Source: Carettochelys insculpta (Eukaryota; Chordata; Testudines; Carettochelyidae). Taken from it: DNA of 64,000 nucleotides. The position numbers were made by a program, and so were the translations under genes. Location: positions 1,694,001-1,758,000 of the forward strand of contig NC_134167.1 of NCBI RefSeq assembly GCF_033958435.1. Direction: 5' to 3'. Of the stretch, positions 22,059 to 33,216 are shown piece after piece. Position 1 is the first letter of the stretch; every line of letters starts with the position of its first letter. The notes below the pieces were generated by a model that did not search any database, was not told where the DNA came from, and saw only the letters and a list, made by a program, of their open reading frames with translations.

Positions 22059-23084
22059 ACTTATATGTTTAATACAAAGGTAGATCTGGTAGATCAGGGA
22101 CAGGACAGGGACTTTGCAAGGACTTTGGGCTTATCATCAGCCTAAAGAAGACAAATGTACTCAGTCAGGATGTTGCTGAATCCCCATCAATCAGCACTGA
22201 CAGCAATACATTAGAGGTCATCCATGAGTTCGTTTACCTCGGGTCCACCATCACTGACACCCTGTCATTGGACACTGAGCTAAATAGAAGGATCAGAAAA
22301 GTGGCCACAACTCTGTCCAGACTCAGCAAGAGAGTGTGGAAGAACAACAAGCTGTACACTCACACCAAAATGCAAGTCTACAGAGCCTGCACCCTCAGCA
22401 CCCTCCTTTATGGCAGCAACATTTGGACCCTGTATGTCCGCCAGGAAAAGAGGCTGAACGTCTTCCACTTGCGCTGCCTCAGGCGCATCCTTGGAATATC
22501 ATGGAAGGACAGAGCGACCAACACCGCCGTCCTCGAGCAAGCTGGAATCCCAACCATGCACACCCTCCTCAGGCAGCGTCGGCTCCGCTGGCTTGGCCAC
22601 GTCCACAGGATGAACGATGGAAGGATTCCAAAAGACATCCTGTATGGTGAGCTAGCCTCTGGCAAAAGACCTCCCGGACGCCCCCAGTTGCGCTACAAAG
22701 ATGTCGGCAAGAGAGACCTCAGAGAGGTAGACATCGAGCTGGACAACTGGGAAGAACAAGCAGACGACCGCAGCAGATGGAGGCAGGGGTTACACAAGGG
22801 CTTTCAGAAGGGCAAGATGAGGATCAGACAGCTAGCAGAGGAGAAGCGAGCGCACAGAAAGCACAATAAGGACTTGCCAGACACCTACCACACCTGCAAG
22901 AGATGCAGCAAGGACTGTCACTCTCGTGTGGGTCTTCATAGTCACAGTAGATGCTGTAAATGAAGTCCTCAATTGAAACTATAAAGGGCGCGATCCATAG
23001 TCTATGCAGACTGAAGGATGCCTACTGCTACTTATATGTTTAATACAAACGTAGATCTAGTAGATCAGGGACAGGACAGGGACT
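22059..23084 (+). mobile_element. 5'-truncated RTE-like LINE between 55-bp direct repeats
   Basis: 22059-22113 and 23030-23084 are 55-bp direct repeats with two mismatches, immediately flanking the insert at about 22114-23029. The insert starts within the reverse-transcriptase ORF, reads through to its stop, and ends in a 3' UTR of about 65 nt finishing 'gaaggatgcctactgct'. The same 3' UTR occurs at 4.8 and 61.2 kb. Truncation plus a TSD indicates target-primed integration. A TSD this long is unusual for a LINE, and the low mismatch suggests a fairly recent insertion. Confidence 0.85.
22115..22963 (+). pseudogene. LINE ORF2 C-terminal fragment, RTE-like
   Basis: About 282 codons without a stop, entered from the truncation point rather than a start codon. 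Landmarks in order are VIHEFVYLGSTITDTLSLD, STLLYGSNIWTLY, LNVFHLRCLRRILGI, QRRLRWLGHVHRM, SGKRPPGRPQLRYKDV, and a C-terminal Cys/His finger (CKRCSKDC ... HSHSRCC). This C-terminal layout is common in vertebrate and invertebrate LINE proteins of RTE-like type. The exact clade is uncertain. The catalytic FADD/YADD box lies upstream of the truncation and is absent. Confidence 0.8.
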
Positions 23085-24064
23085 CGGGAGAACTGGATTA
23101 AATTCTCAGTTCAGCAATAAACTTGCTCTATGACTTTGGACAATCTGCTTCATCTACATTGTTTTCCCAAATGTGAAATGGAAATAGTGCTTTCCTGTAT
23201 CCCAAAATAGTTCTAAGAATAAAAAAGTATTAGTGAGTCTGAGAAGCTCAGCTGTTACAATACACCAGGACCATGAATGAGACTTTTTCCTCTTTAATTT
23301 GCTCCTTTTGAAAGTTTCAGTCCTCACCCCTGCATTGCTCCTGATTGTCTCCCTTGAAATTTATCCTTCACATACTTTTCTCTCATTGAATATAAGCCAC
23401 ATTCCATTATTTTCATTTTAAGTGAAAGTAATGTGATCTCCCTGTATATACTTTGAGCTCTCCTTTCTTTGAATGACTTGGAGCTTTGCTGCTAATTTTT
23501 CATCCCTTTGTCTTTACTAATTCTTTTTTCCGTTGACTTAAGAATTTATGCAAGCTCCATTGCCTTAGTCAAGCCAATAATTCCAATTAGATCCCCTACT
23601 TCCTTTCCGGTCATTGGGTCTAACGTACATATCTTATTAGTGACTTGATTTTTCTTACATCATTCTCGCACATCCACCATTTACATAATTATCCAACAAT
23701 ATTTATCAAGCTGTTCTAGAGCTACAAACCACAGAAAATAACACTCACCACCAACTGTTTGTGAACAGTTTTAGAATCTGCATTATACACTCAATTATTG
23801 ATTGCAACTGAACTCTGTAGCTTTCTAAGGCGCCTTCGTTAATACCAGCTTTCACAAATCGTGGGGCTAATTCAGCCCTGAAGGAAGTCAACAAGAGTCT
23901 TTTCATTGGCTTCACTGGGCACGGGAATGGGGGCACACACGTGTTCTGTCGTCTGAATCCAGCCATCATACACAGGAGTGAGCCATAAATGGTTCCCTCT
24001 TGATTCACCTTCTTAAGTAGGGTGATATTATTTGTCATTTTGAAGCTAAAGCTAAGATTTTCAA
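23085..24064. other. Unassigned, with a MIR-like fragment
   Basis: About 23090-23235 follows the complement of a MIR-like body ('ctatgactttggacaatctg', 'cccaaatgtgaaatgg'). The rest up to the CR1 shows no gene or named repeat. Confidence 0.4.
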
Positions 24065-24070
24065 AAGGTA

Positions 24071-24826
24071 TTGAGACATCTGGGGTCTGCTGAGGTGACT
24101 GTCCCAGTGTACAGGAATGCTGATAAACCACTGGTGGAGAAAGAGGTAGACCAGGGTGGGCACTGGCAGCTGGTTACTTCTGGCAGCAGGCAGTGTTCCA
24201 CCCCTGCACAGAACCCTCCCACTGTGGTACTGGAAAACCGTTATGCTGTACTTGCTACAGGAGATGAGTTGCCCAGTGCAGAAGAGGTGAAGCCTCGTAC
24301 CCCCGAGGCTGAGAAGTCTCCTGCCACCACTGCAAGAAGGAAACGCAGAGTAGTGGTGGTCGGAGACTCTCTTTTGAGGGGGACGGAGGCACCCATCTGT
24401 CGCCCTGACATTTCGGCTCGGGAGGTATGCTGCCTGCCTGGGGCCCGTATCCGAGATGTTACAGAGGCATTGTCGAGGATTGTCTGACCCTCAGACTACT
24501 ATCCTATGCTTCTCATCCATGTGGGCACTAATGATACTGTGAGGTGTAATGCTGAGCAGGTCAAGAGTGACTACAGGGCTCTGGGGGCATGGGTGAAGGG
24601 GTTTGAGGCGCCCGTGGTATTCTCTTCAATCCTTCCTGTTGCGGGTAGGGGCCCGGGCAGAGACAGGTGCATCCTAGAGGTGAATGCCTGGCTGCATGGA
24701 TGGTGTCGCCGGGAAGGCTTCGGTTTCTTCAACCATGGGATGCTATTTCAGGAAGAACTGCTAGGCAGAGATGGCGTTCACCTTTCAAGGAGGGGAAAAG
24801 ACCGTATTCGGACACAGACTTGCTAA
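24071..24826 (+). pseudogene. CR1 ORF1, GDSL-type esterase, one premature stop
   Basis: A 252-codon stretch in one frame broken only by TGA at 24485-24487. The SGNH/GDSL hydrolase blocks are visible: VVVVGDSLLRG (GDSL serine at about 24368-24370), HVGTND (block III, about 24518-24535) and DGVH (catalytic Asp/His, about 24770-24781). CR1 ORF1 proteins of vertebrates carry such an esterase domain and are thought to act in the retrotransposition complex, so this is not a host esterase. Homology begins at a TTG, so the N-terminus is probably truncated. Confidence 0.85.
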
Positions 24827-24853
24827 CCTGGTGAGGAGGGCTTTAAACTAGGT

Positions 24854-27324
24854 TTGCCGGGGACAGGGGAGCAAAGCCTGCAGGTGAGTGGAGAACATGG
24901 AAACCTGGGAGATGGGTCGGAAGTAGGAGGGAGCATGGGCAACAATGTCAGAGTAAAAAGAGGGCCAGGAAAAAACTGGGGGGAAAGTTCAAATCAATAC
25001 CTAAGATGCCTATATACCAATGCAAGAAGTATGGGTAATAAGCAGGAAGAACTCGAAGTGCTAATAAATAAATACAACTATGATATCATTGGCATCACAG
25101 AAACTTGGTGGGATAATACACATGATTGGAATGTTGCTATTGAAGGCTACAGCCTGGTTAGGAAAGATAGACAGGGAAAAAAGGGGGGAGGTGTTGCCTT
25201 ATATATAAAAAATGTACACACTTGGACTGAGGTGGAGATGGACGTGTTGAGAGTCTGTGGGTTAGTTTAAGAGGGGTAAAAAACAAGGGTGATGTCCTGT
25301 TAGGAGTCTACTACAGGCCACCTAACCAGCTGGAAGAGGTGGATGATGCTTTTTTTAAACAACTAACAAAATCATCCAGAGCCCAGGAGTTGGTGGTGAT
25401 GGGGGACTTTAACTATCCAGATATACGCTGGGAAACTAATACAGCGGGGCACAGACTATCCAATAAGTTCTTAAACTGCATTGGAGACAATTTTTTATTC
25501 CAAAAAGTTGAAAAAACCACCAGGGGAGAAACTGTTCTGGATTTGATTTTAACAAATAAGGAGGACTTGGTCGAGAATTTGAATGTGGTAGGCTGCTTGG
25601 GTGAAAGTGATCACGAAATCACAGAGTTCACAATCCTAAGGAAGGGTAGAACAGAAAACAGCAAAATAGACATGATGGATTTCAGGAAGGCAGATTTTGG
25701 TAAACTCAGAGAGCTGGTCGGTAAGATCCCATGGGAGGAAAAACTGAGGGGAAAAACAACTGAGGAGAGTTGGCAGTTTTTCAAAGAGACATTATTAAGG
25801 GCCCAAAAACAAGCTATTCCCCTATGTAGGAAAGACAGTAAATATGGGCAAAGACCACCTTGGCTTAACAAGGAGATCCTGCATGATCTCAAAGTAAAAA
25901 AGGAATCCTATAAAAAATGGAAACTAGGACAAATTACAAAGAATGAACATAGGCAAATAACACAGGAATGCAGGAGTAAAATTAGAAAAGCTAAGGCACA
26001 AAATGAGCTCAAACTAGCTACAGGCATAAAGGGTAACAACAAGGCCTTTTACAAATATATTAGAAACAAGAGGAAGACCAAGGACAGGGTAGGGCCATTG
26101 CTCAGCGAGGAGGGAGAAACAGTAATGGGGAACTTGGAAATGGCAGAGATGCTTAATGACTTCGTTTCGGTCTTCACAGAGAAGTCTGAAGGTATGCCTG
26201 ACATAGTGAATGCTCGTGGAAAAGGGGTAGAGAGAGTTTTTGAAATAAAAAAAGAACAAGTTAAAAACCATTTGGAAAAATTAGATGTCTGCAAGTCACC
26301 AGGGCCTGATGAAATGCATCCTAGAATCCTCAAGGAGCTGACAGAAGAGGTAGCTGAGCCGTTGGCTCTCATTTTTGGAAAGTCATGGGAGACAGGAGAG
26401 ATTCCAGAAGACTGGAAGAGGGCAAATATAGTGCCCATCTACAAAAATGGGAACAAGAACAACCCAGGAAATTACAGGCCAGTCAGCTTAACTTCTGTGC
26501 CAGGAAAGGTAATGGAGCAGGTAGTTAAGGAAGTCATCTGCAAGCACTTGGAAGGTAGTAAAGTGATAGGGAACAGCCAGCATGGTTTTGTAAAAAACAA
26601 ATCATGTCAAACCAACCTGACAGCTTTTTTTGACACGATAACAAGACTCGTAGATAATGGAGAAGCAGTGGATGTGGTATACCTAGACTTTAGTAAAGCA
26701 TTTGATACGGTCTCGCATAATATTCTTATCGACAAACTAGGCAAGTCCAACTTAAATGGGGATGCAATAAGGTGGGTGCATAACTGGCTGGCTAATCGTA
26801 CCCAGAGAGTAGTTGTTAATGGTGCTCAATCCTGCTGGAAAAGCATAACAAGTGGGGTTCCGCAGGGGTCTGTTTTGGGACCAGTTCTGTTTAATATCTT
26901 CATTAATGATTTGGATATTGGCATAGAAAGTACGCTTATTAAGTTTGCAGATGATACCAAGCTGGGAGGGGTTGCAACTACCTTGGAGGATAGGGTCATA
27001 ATTCAGAATGATCTAGATAAATTGGAGAAGTGGTCTGAAGTAAACAGGATGAAGTTTAATAAAGATAAATGTAAGGTGGTGCACTTTGGAAGGAATAATC
27101 TGTTTCACACATACAGAATGGGAAAAGACTGTCTAGGAAGGAGTACAGCAGAAAGGCATCTAGGGGTTCTAGTAGATCACAAGTTAAATATGAGTCAACA
27201 GTATGATGCTGTTGCAAAAAAAGCAAACATGATTCTGGGATGCATTAGCAGGTGTGTTGTGAACAAGACACGAGAAATCATTCTTCCGCTCTACTCTGCG
27301 CTGGTTAGGCCTCAGCTGGAATAG
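24854..27324 (+). pseudogene. CR1 ORF2: APE endonuclease and reverse transcriptase (decayed)
   Basis: Endonuclease landmarks are [45 protein letters not shown] and GESDHEI. Reverse-transcriptase landmarks are [45 protein letters not shown] and the active-site FADD at 26944-26955. A one-base frameshift near 25258 separates the N-terminal frame (to 25270) from the 661-codon frame (25339-27324). A stop at 27322-27324 replaces the Tyr of LEYCVQFW seen in the 50-kb copy. Homology continues to 27493. Catalytic residues are preserved, but the lesions make it non-functional. Confidence 0.9.
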
Positions 27325-27492
27325 TGTGTCCAGTTCTGGGCACCCCAATTCAAGAAAAATGTGGAGAAATTAGAGAAGGTCCAGAGAAGAGCAACTAGAA
27401 TGATAAAAGGTCTGGAGAACATGACTTATGAAGAAAGGCTGAAAGAATTGGGCTTGTTTAGCTTGGAAAAGAGAAGATTGAGGGGGGACATA

Positions 27493-27746
27493 TACATGTA
27501 AGTTGCCAAGGGAGGTTGTGGAATCTGTACCCTTATATCTCATCTTATTCCAGTACTTGGACTGATAGCGGTTAAGTATTCCAGTACTTGACCACCCTGA
27601 CAGTTAAGAACTTTTTCCTAATGTCCAACCTAAACTTCCCTTGCTGCAGCTTAAGTCCATTGCCTCTTGTTCTCTCCTCAGAGGCCAAGAACAACAAGTT
27701 TTCTCCCTCCTCCTTATGACACCCTTTAAGATATCTGAAAACTTAT
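27493..27746. repeat. Scrambled CR1 3' region with inverted internal segment
   Basis: After ggggggacat (about 27493) the plus strand resumes at 'taagttgccaagggaggtt' (27500-27527). The CR1 stretch skipped between those points appears at about 27584-27746 on the minus strand (reading VFRYLKGCHK and then RTRGNGLKLQQG). The 13-mer attccagtacttg occurs at about 27548-27560 and 27578-27590. So the missing part is present but reversed and displaced. Confidence 0.75.
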
Positions 27747-27748
27747 AG

Positions 27749-28150
27749 CTGCCATTGGCCATTGATTGCCATTCCCAGCCTATGGGAGATGCAGGAAGTG
27801 CTGTCCCATTCCGTGCTTACCGATCTCATAGAACTGGAAGGGCCCTTGACAGGTAAGGGAGTCCAGTCCCCTGCCCTCACAACAGGACCTGTCACCATCC
27901 CTGACAGATTTTTTTGTGATCAATTTGCTGCAGATCCCTAAATGTCCCCCTTAAGGGCGGAACTCACATCCCTGGGTTTAGCAGGCTAATGCTCAAACAT
28001 CACAGCTCCCATTGGCTGGCAATGGCAAAACGTGGCTGATGGGTGCTGCAAGAGGCTGTACCTGTGGATGTGCAGGTAAAGAAAGCTCTGGTGGCCCATC
28101 GGGGCTGACCCTGGCACATCACCTCGAGCTTATTGCCCACCACTACTTTA
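27749..28150. mobile_element. Repeat modules interrupted by a tRNA-headed SINE
   Basis: About 27749-27815 and about 28003-28080 share the wording 'agct.ccattggc' and 'tggga/ggg..tgc(a)', resembling a known turtle DNA-repeat module in the same orientation on both sides of the SINE. Whether one module is split or two tandem modules are present cannot be settled by eye. Continuation to 28150 is weak. Confidence 0.35.
27822..27996 (-). mobile_element. tRNA-derived SINE with CR1-like tail (turtle Cry-SINE type)
   Basis: On the minus strand the right end reads gtttgagcattagcctgcta, aacccagggatgtgagttc, i.e. part of a tRNA-like head with the B-box region. A body follows, and then a CR1-like tail (ggggactggactcc, gggcccttccagttctatga) ending at about 27822. 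The 5' part with the A box is missing. This tRNA head with a CR1-like tail is the established layout of cryptodiran turtle SINEs and is the main support for the taxon call. Confidence 0.7.
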
Positions 28151-29100
28151 AGCGCATTTCAGAATCAAGTCCTGCCTCTAATAGAGAGAGCATCTTTGCT
28201 CTCTTTCCTTCCACAATATTTATTGTTAGGGTGTGTTGTTTATTGTAAACTTGAGTACTCATCAAAACCAAGGCAGGGGAAAGACATTCAAATGAAATTG
28301 TCAATTTTCAGGACAAATGTCATTCTGCAACTTCAGATGCTGTCATAAATTATGATAAAATGTTACTCCATGGTATGCAAAAGCAGACTTATGAGTATCT
28401 GCTTTCACCTCGAAATAAATTCGAGACAGTTTTTCAGTGGATGATAGGGGAAGTTGGTTATAGCAATATGTTCGTTCAAGTAGTAAGTTTTGTTTGTATT
28501 AAATTCTGTATACAATAAATTAAACCAATTATATACATCTTAATTCAGTATAAGGGGCAGTCTAAAAATGTATAATAAAAATCATAATAGAATCAACTAG
28601 ACTTGAATGTACTTCAACTCCTGTGCCAATTTGCTTCTGTAGAGAAATGTAGATAGCGCTGTGTAAGAACTTAGCTTTATTGCCTTAAATAGCTGTGAAA
28701 TTCAGGGACTGATCCTGCTTCCTCAGGAATAGTTGGTGGTGTTTTGGATAAGAAACAAGACTGGAATTCAGACATCCTGAGTTCAATACCCACAGCTTCC
28801 TGTGTGACCTGGCATGAGACTCTTCATCACTTTCCCCACATGTAAAAGGAGCACAGTAACCATTCCTTTCTCCTACCTATCTATACCTGATCTCTTCAGG
28901 GCAAGGGATCTTATTGGGCAGTGTGAATAGGTCACTGAACTGAGTGCCAAGAAACTCATCACTCCATTCCCAGCTATATCACCCTTTCTTGCTCTGACCT
29001 TTGACCAAGTTACTTCACCCTTCTGGTGCTTTCTTTGGCCTAAACCCAATTTTTGTACCACCACAATTATACTGGTTTAGAAACTGCTACAGCAAAAGGA
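28151..29100. other. Unassigned, with a MIR-like fragment
   Basis: About 28745-28865 follows a MIR-like body on the minus strand ('gttcaatacccacagcttcc', 'gtgtgacctggcatgagact', 'cccacatgtaaaaggag'). No gene is recognised. Confidence 0.4.
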
Positions 29101-29102
29101 TG

Positions 29103-29250
29103 AGTGAGGTAGCTTTTTATTGGACCAAGTTTTGTGAGCTTTGGAGTCTACACAGAGCTCTTCCACTGCTCTGGGAAAGATGCTCAAGAGTGTCTGAGAT
29201 AAATACAAGGTTGAACGAATTATTTAGCCCAAGGAGTTAACAAGAGTCAG
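29103..29250 (-). mobile_element. Second PLE-related short repeat family (decayed)
   Basis: 'gaggtagctttttattggac', 'tctacacagagctcttcca', 'ggtttgaacgaatt'-like spacing and 'ggagttaac' follow a widespread sauropsid repeat. In its better copies the minus strand has a hammerhead-like core (CTGAAGA, a stem around CTGTGT, GAAAGC). Here the boxes are degenerate. The family assignment rests on recognition. Confidence 0.45.
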
Positions 29251-29254
29251 TTAA

Positions 29255-29350
29255 CACATAAGAACAGTCATATGGGGTCTGACCAAATGTGCATCTAGTC
29301 AAGTATCCTGTCTTTCCAGAGTGACCACTGCCAGGTGGTCCAGAGGAACA
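29255..29350 (+). repeat. Interspersed repeat, old
   Basis: 'acataagaacagtcatatgg', 'ctagtcaagtatcctgtctt', 'gtgaccactgccaggtggt' follow a repeat common in reptile genomes ('taagaacggccatactggg' type). It abuts the preceding element. I do not know its class. Confidence 0.45.
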
Positions 29351-31045
29351 ACCAGAACAGGAAATTAAATGATCCATCCCGTCACATGGACCCAGCTTCT
29401 GACAACACCTTTGTAGCCATGGGACCAAGGAAGATTAGTGGGTTACAGATGGTGGTAATGAGTGTCTTTAATAAGATAAGATTTTTAGGGACTAATAGTT
29501 ATGGCTTTAAGCTCCCATATGTGACCCACAATGCACAAGTATGACCACGGAGAAGTTTTAACAAAGCATTTCCACAAACATGGAATTTCTTTGCAACAAA
29601 ACCAAAACATTTTGTCCAAAAGCCATTTCCTTTCTCTTTCCCCCTTCTTTATCAGGCCAGCTCTGAGGTTTTTGTAAATCAGAAGTCTGCAACTACCAGT
29701 ATGGCACTTGTTCTCTGTATAATGAAAATATTTTCATTTCTTGACAAATTAGTCTGGTACTTTTAATAGGCTCAATGGGTGGATCCAGGCTCAGTTAAAA
29801 TCCATTGCAAGACAATTATTGAATAGGCGTTGGATCAGGCCCTAAATCAGCTCTACAAATGCTTTTAAATATTAAGTTTCTAGAAATAGTTTGGATGCTT
29901 CAGGGTATATTAGCAAACCCCAGCAGTCTTCATGACAGACCCCAGTCATCACAGCCAAGCTGATGGGGTGGGCTTGGCATAAGGAACATCAGATGAAAAA
30001 TAAAGATAGGTTAAAAGGAAACTCAATAGCAGAAAGAAGGTGATAGGAAGGACCAGACAGAGAAAGAAGGGGAAAAACAAACACCTTGAAGTGATCTGCT
30101 TGATAATAAGGCAGCACAAGAGTGCTGGGATCAAATAGTGTTAATTTAACGCAGAGTGAATACAGGCTGATAGCACTCATTGTAATGACATCTCTGCAAA
30201 CTATTGTTGTCATTGTTTTGACACAATGAAATATAAGAACCGGAGGATCATCATCTTCCAGGATAGCATTGCAATGGGTTGTTTGGCTGAAATTAGATCC
30301 CAGTGAAAAGAACTTGCTAAGCTCACTGAGAGAGAGTCATCTGCTACCTCTGGTACAATGAAGCTGTAATTGGATTCAAGATGTTCAAGCTTCTATCAAT
30401 CTTAAAAACAGTGCTGTTGGGAGAGTGACTTGCTATGAGACAACCGAATTTAATTAAGTTGGTCCAGCCAGGCTTAGATAAGCTCAGGAAGTTGTCTTTA
30501 AACTAAATAACTAGAAACACAAACTAGTTTGTCATGAAGAACTTCCCTAAGATATCATGGCTCAACTCAGGATCAAAAGAAGTGGGAAAAAACAAAGTTT
30601 ACTAATACCTATTCCGTGAGCAAAATGTGTTTAGTTTTAATTCCCTTCCATAGAAGATTTCAATGGGAACAAATGTGTAATTGTTTCATTGGAAATATCA
30701 GACATTTTGCCAAAAAAAGAAAATGGGGAACATTTTCAGTTTCCTGATAACTCTCAGTTGTTACTGTATTCATTGTCACAACAGCAATACTGGGAGGTAA
30801 AGCAGTACTATCCCCACTTTACTGCAGGGAAAGTGAGAAACAGAGTGTTTAAGTGACTTGATTAAGATCTCACAGGTAGTCTGTGGTAGAACAGAATTCT
30901 GGTCTCCAGAATGCCAATCTAGCATCTGAACCATTGAGTAGGACCATCCATCCTCTAGTTTGGGGCTGGGATTCTATTCTCACCTCTTTTCTAGTTCCCA
31001 TGAACAGAGACTTTTCATGAAGTTATTCATTGGCAAAGCTTGACA
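29351..31045. other. Unassigned, with a MIR-like fragment
   Basis: About 30770-30950 on the plus strand has 'actatccccactttactgca', 'gtgagaaacagagtgtttaa', 'gatctcacaggtagtctgtg': a MIR-like body. The remainder has no gene or named repeat. Confidence 0.4.
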
Positions 31046-31048
31046 CTT

Positions 31049-31260
31049 GGGATATGTCCACTCTTCAGCTGGGGACAAGACAGACCTACTACACGTTAGT
31101 AGTGCTTAAGCAATCGTTCTCAAAAGAGCAGCCTGGACATTGTGGCTATAGGGACAGACTCCAACACCACCCAAACTAAAACATTCACATAGCTATTTCG
31201 TAGCCTACTGGTGAGTATTAGAGTCCACCCTCCTCCTCAGATCAGAGCTCCAGGGGATAC
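31049..31260. mobile_element. Possible TIR element, half copy
   Basis: 'gggatatgtccactcttcag' and the following 'cagcctggacattgtggcta' resemble one half of a reptile TIR element of the 'tctacactgcagctggga' type. No matching right terminus is visible within 1 kb. Confidence 0.3.
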
Positions 31261-31697
31261 GAGTCCATTACAGCACCACCTAAATAATCTGGCTGATTAA
31301 CAACAAGTTGGAGCATCTGGAAACATTATCTGATCTTTTCCATCCATGTGCAGGATATTTTTTTTCTATTTGTACAGAGGCAGGTACAAATGTGTACCAC
31401 TGGTAGAAACAAGAAACGCTATCTGTTGGCACCCTGCTTATCAACCTGGTGGTATTTGAATCTCTTCTGAGCAGTGCACACTTGTCAGTCCTTAGTGCAT
31501 GTGGGCCAAGGGGGTGGTCACCAGAAAACACATAACAGAAGCAAAGCCAAGAATGTACAAAAGACTTGGGAGTTATTTAAATCTGAAAAAAAATTGCTTC
31601 CCTTGTTTGGACAGTGAAAATCAGAGTGGGGAAATTTAAATCATTGCATCTCTGAATTTGGGATAAAAGACAGTGACTCAGTCCTGTGTGAAACCAT

Positions 31698-31867
31698 TCC
31701 CACTGCATCAGAGGAGTAGCCGTGTTAGTCGGTATCCACAGAAACAACAAGTCCTGTGGCTCCTTATAGACAAAACAGATTTTTTTGGAGCATAAGCTTT
31801 CGTGGGCAAAGACCCACATGCATCTGACAAAGTGGGTCTTTGACCACAAAAGCTTATACTCCCACTG
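31698..31867 (-). mobile_element. Short PLE-related element with 8-bp TSD
   Basis: The direct repeat tcccactg at 31698-31705 and 31860-31867 bounds the element. It begins with the minus-strand terminal motif atcagaggagtagccgtgtt, then aagtcctgtggctcctta. It ends in an inverted pair of hammerhead-like modules (minus strand of about 31787-31815: CCCACGAAAGCTTATGC; plus strand of about 31832-31858: CTGACAA...CCACAAAAGC). In each arm at least one conserved box is lost. Confidence 0.75.
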
Positions 31868-33208
31868 TGGGTGAAATGTGTGAGGATGGTGAAGTGCCAA
31901 CATTTTGGAGGGATCACTTGGATTATTTTTTTCTTTGCTAGAAGTTTGAGGTAAACCACACATGCATGTTACTTATTATTATTTCAGAGAAGAGGAGACT
32001 TGCCATTCCTATAACAACCTACCTATTTATGTGGCTCCATAACTGCAACAGGGGAGTGCCTCACATTATTTAATCTATTTACCTTCACCTCAGCCTGCAT
32101 TGCAGTGCACTGCTATTGCTCCCATTTTACCGATGAACGGAGGCATGAAAGTGAAATGACAGGTAAGATCCCATAGAAGCCTCTGTTGCAGTGAGAGTAG
32201 GGGAGTTTGGGAGCAAAGGGCAGTTATGTGCAAAACCTAAAATGGGACTTGGATGGATGCCTGAAACACATCACCGCATGACTCTTAGGAAGAGGTAGAT
32301 AACAGCAGATCCAGGACACACACTCTTAAAAGCATTTGCTTGTATAAGACACTTCACCCAGACCTTTGTAACCAGCTCACCAGATGGAGTTTTATCATTC
32401 TTGAAAATCTCCTGGCAGAGCCTTAATCTTGCATATTTAAAGCTTTGTATGTGCCCCATCACAGATGAAACTGGACATCAGGGATAATTAGCTATTCAGC
32501 CTGGAATGAAAAGGCAGATGAACAGTCTTGCTCAGAGACTAAAGAGACATGTCCCATGCATACTAATATCAATGAACGAGAGCATTTGGAGACACATATA
32601 TTTGCAGCTGGTATTTAAATGGAGTTCTCTTAATAAATGCCAAAGCTATATTTTATCATTCTTGTGAAAGAGTGGTCATGAGGAGAACAGTGTCCAAATG
32701 TCTTGTGCAATCCTCAACACAACAGCTGGATATGGTGCTGAATTAAAAGGAATGATTAGCAAAGAATAATAAAATAATAACAACAACAATCCAGGCTGTG
32801 CAATGATGTGCTGTTGATAAATTAGCTGAATTGAAAGCACCTTGAGGGATTATCCCCCATTATGTTTCATCCCACCTCCAAAACAACACGGCTAGTTATG
32901 CAGTGAGAGCCAACAAGGAGTGCATCTCTAGCTGTTGCAATGAGTGGGCTCTATTTCCCACCGCTTTATGCCTTGCATAGTTATTTATCCATGGAGAGTG
33001 TCAGTGTGTTTTACAGCTACTTGATATAGGTGTCAACACCAACAAAAAGTGCAAAGCACTAGATTATCCAAACAAGTGGAACTGAAAAATGCCCAAAGTT
33101 ACACTAGATTAGTGGTCTCTAAATTGCACCAGCCTTTATAAATGCTATCCCTTGAACATTCTCTAAACCTCAATTTAGATAATGATTTAACAAGGGGAGA
33201 AACAGGGG
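31868..33208. other. Unassigned, with a MIR-like fragment
   Basis: About 32080-32180 has 'attgctcccattttaccgat', 'ggaggcatgaaagtgaaatg': MIR-like, plus strand. No gene is recognised. Confidence 0.4.
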
Positions 33209-33216
33209 ACAATTAC

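Larger units (their letters stand above)
24065..27590 (+). mobile_element. Long CR1 LINE with ORF1 and ORF2, 3' end rearranged
   Basis: The longest element in the window. It contains an ORF1 remnant, an inter-ORF spacer, ORF2 endonuclease and reverse transcriptase, then a disrupted C-terminus. The left limit is approximate. The usual 3' UTR and ATTCTATG terminus are missing: after 27493 the sequence jumps about 170 nt downstream in CR1 (27500-27527), enters about 60 nt of filler with attccagtacttg twice, and then turns into an inverted CR1 segment. It is the same subfamily as the copy at 50.6-52.3 kb, which supplies the intact order. Confidence 0.9.

Noticed and set aside
24071..24826. A host GDSL esterase or lipase gene
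   Set aside because: The frame lies directly upstream of CR1 ORF2 in the CR1 order, and CR1 ORF1 is known to carry this domain.
26049..26438. 129-codon minus-strand frame opposite CR1 ORF2
   Set aside because: Shadow of the CR1 reverse-transcriptase coding sequence.
31698..31867. Active hammerhead at this copy
   Set aside because: Each arm has lost at least one invariant box (CTGACAA, AAAA), so cleavage is not expected.
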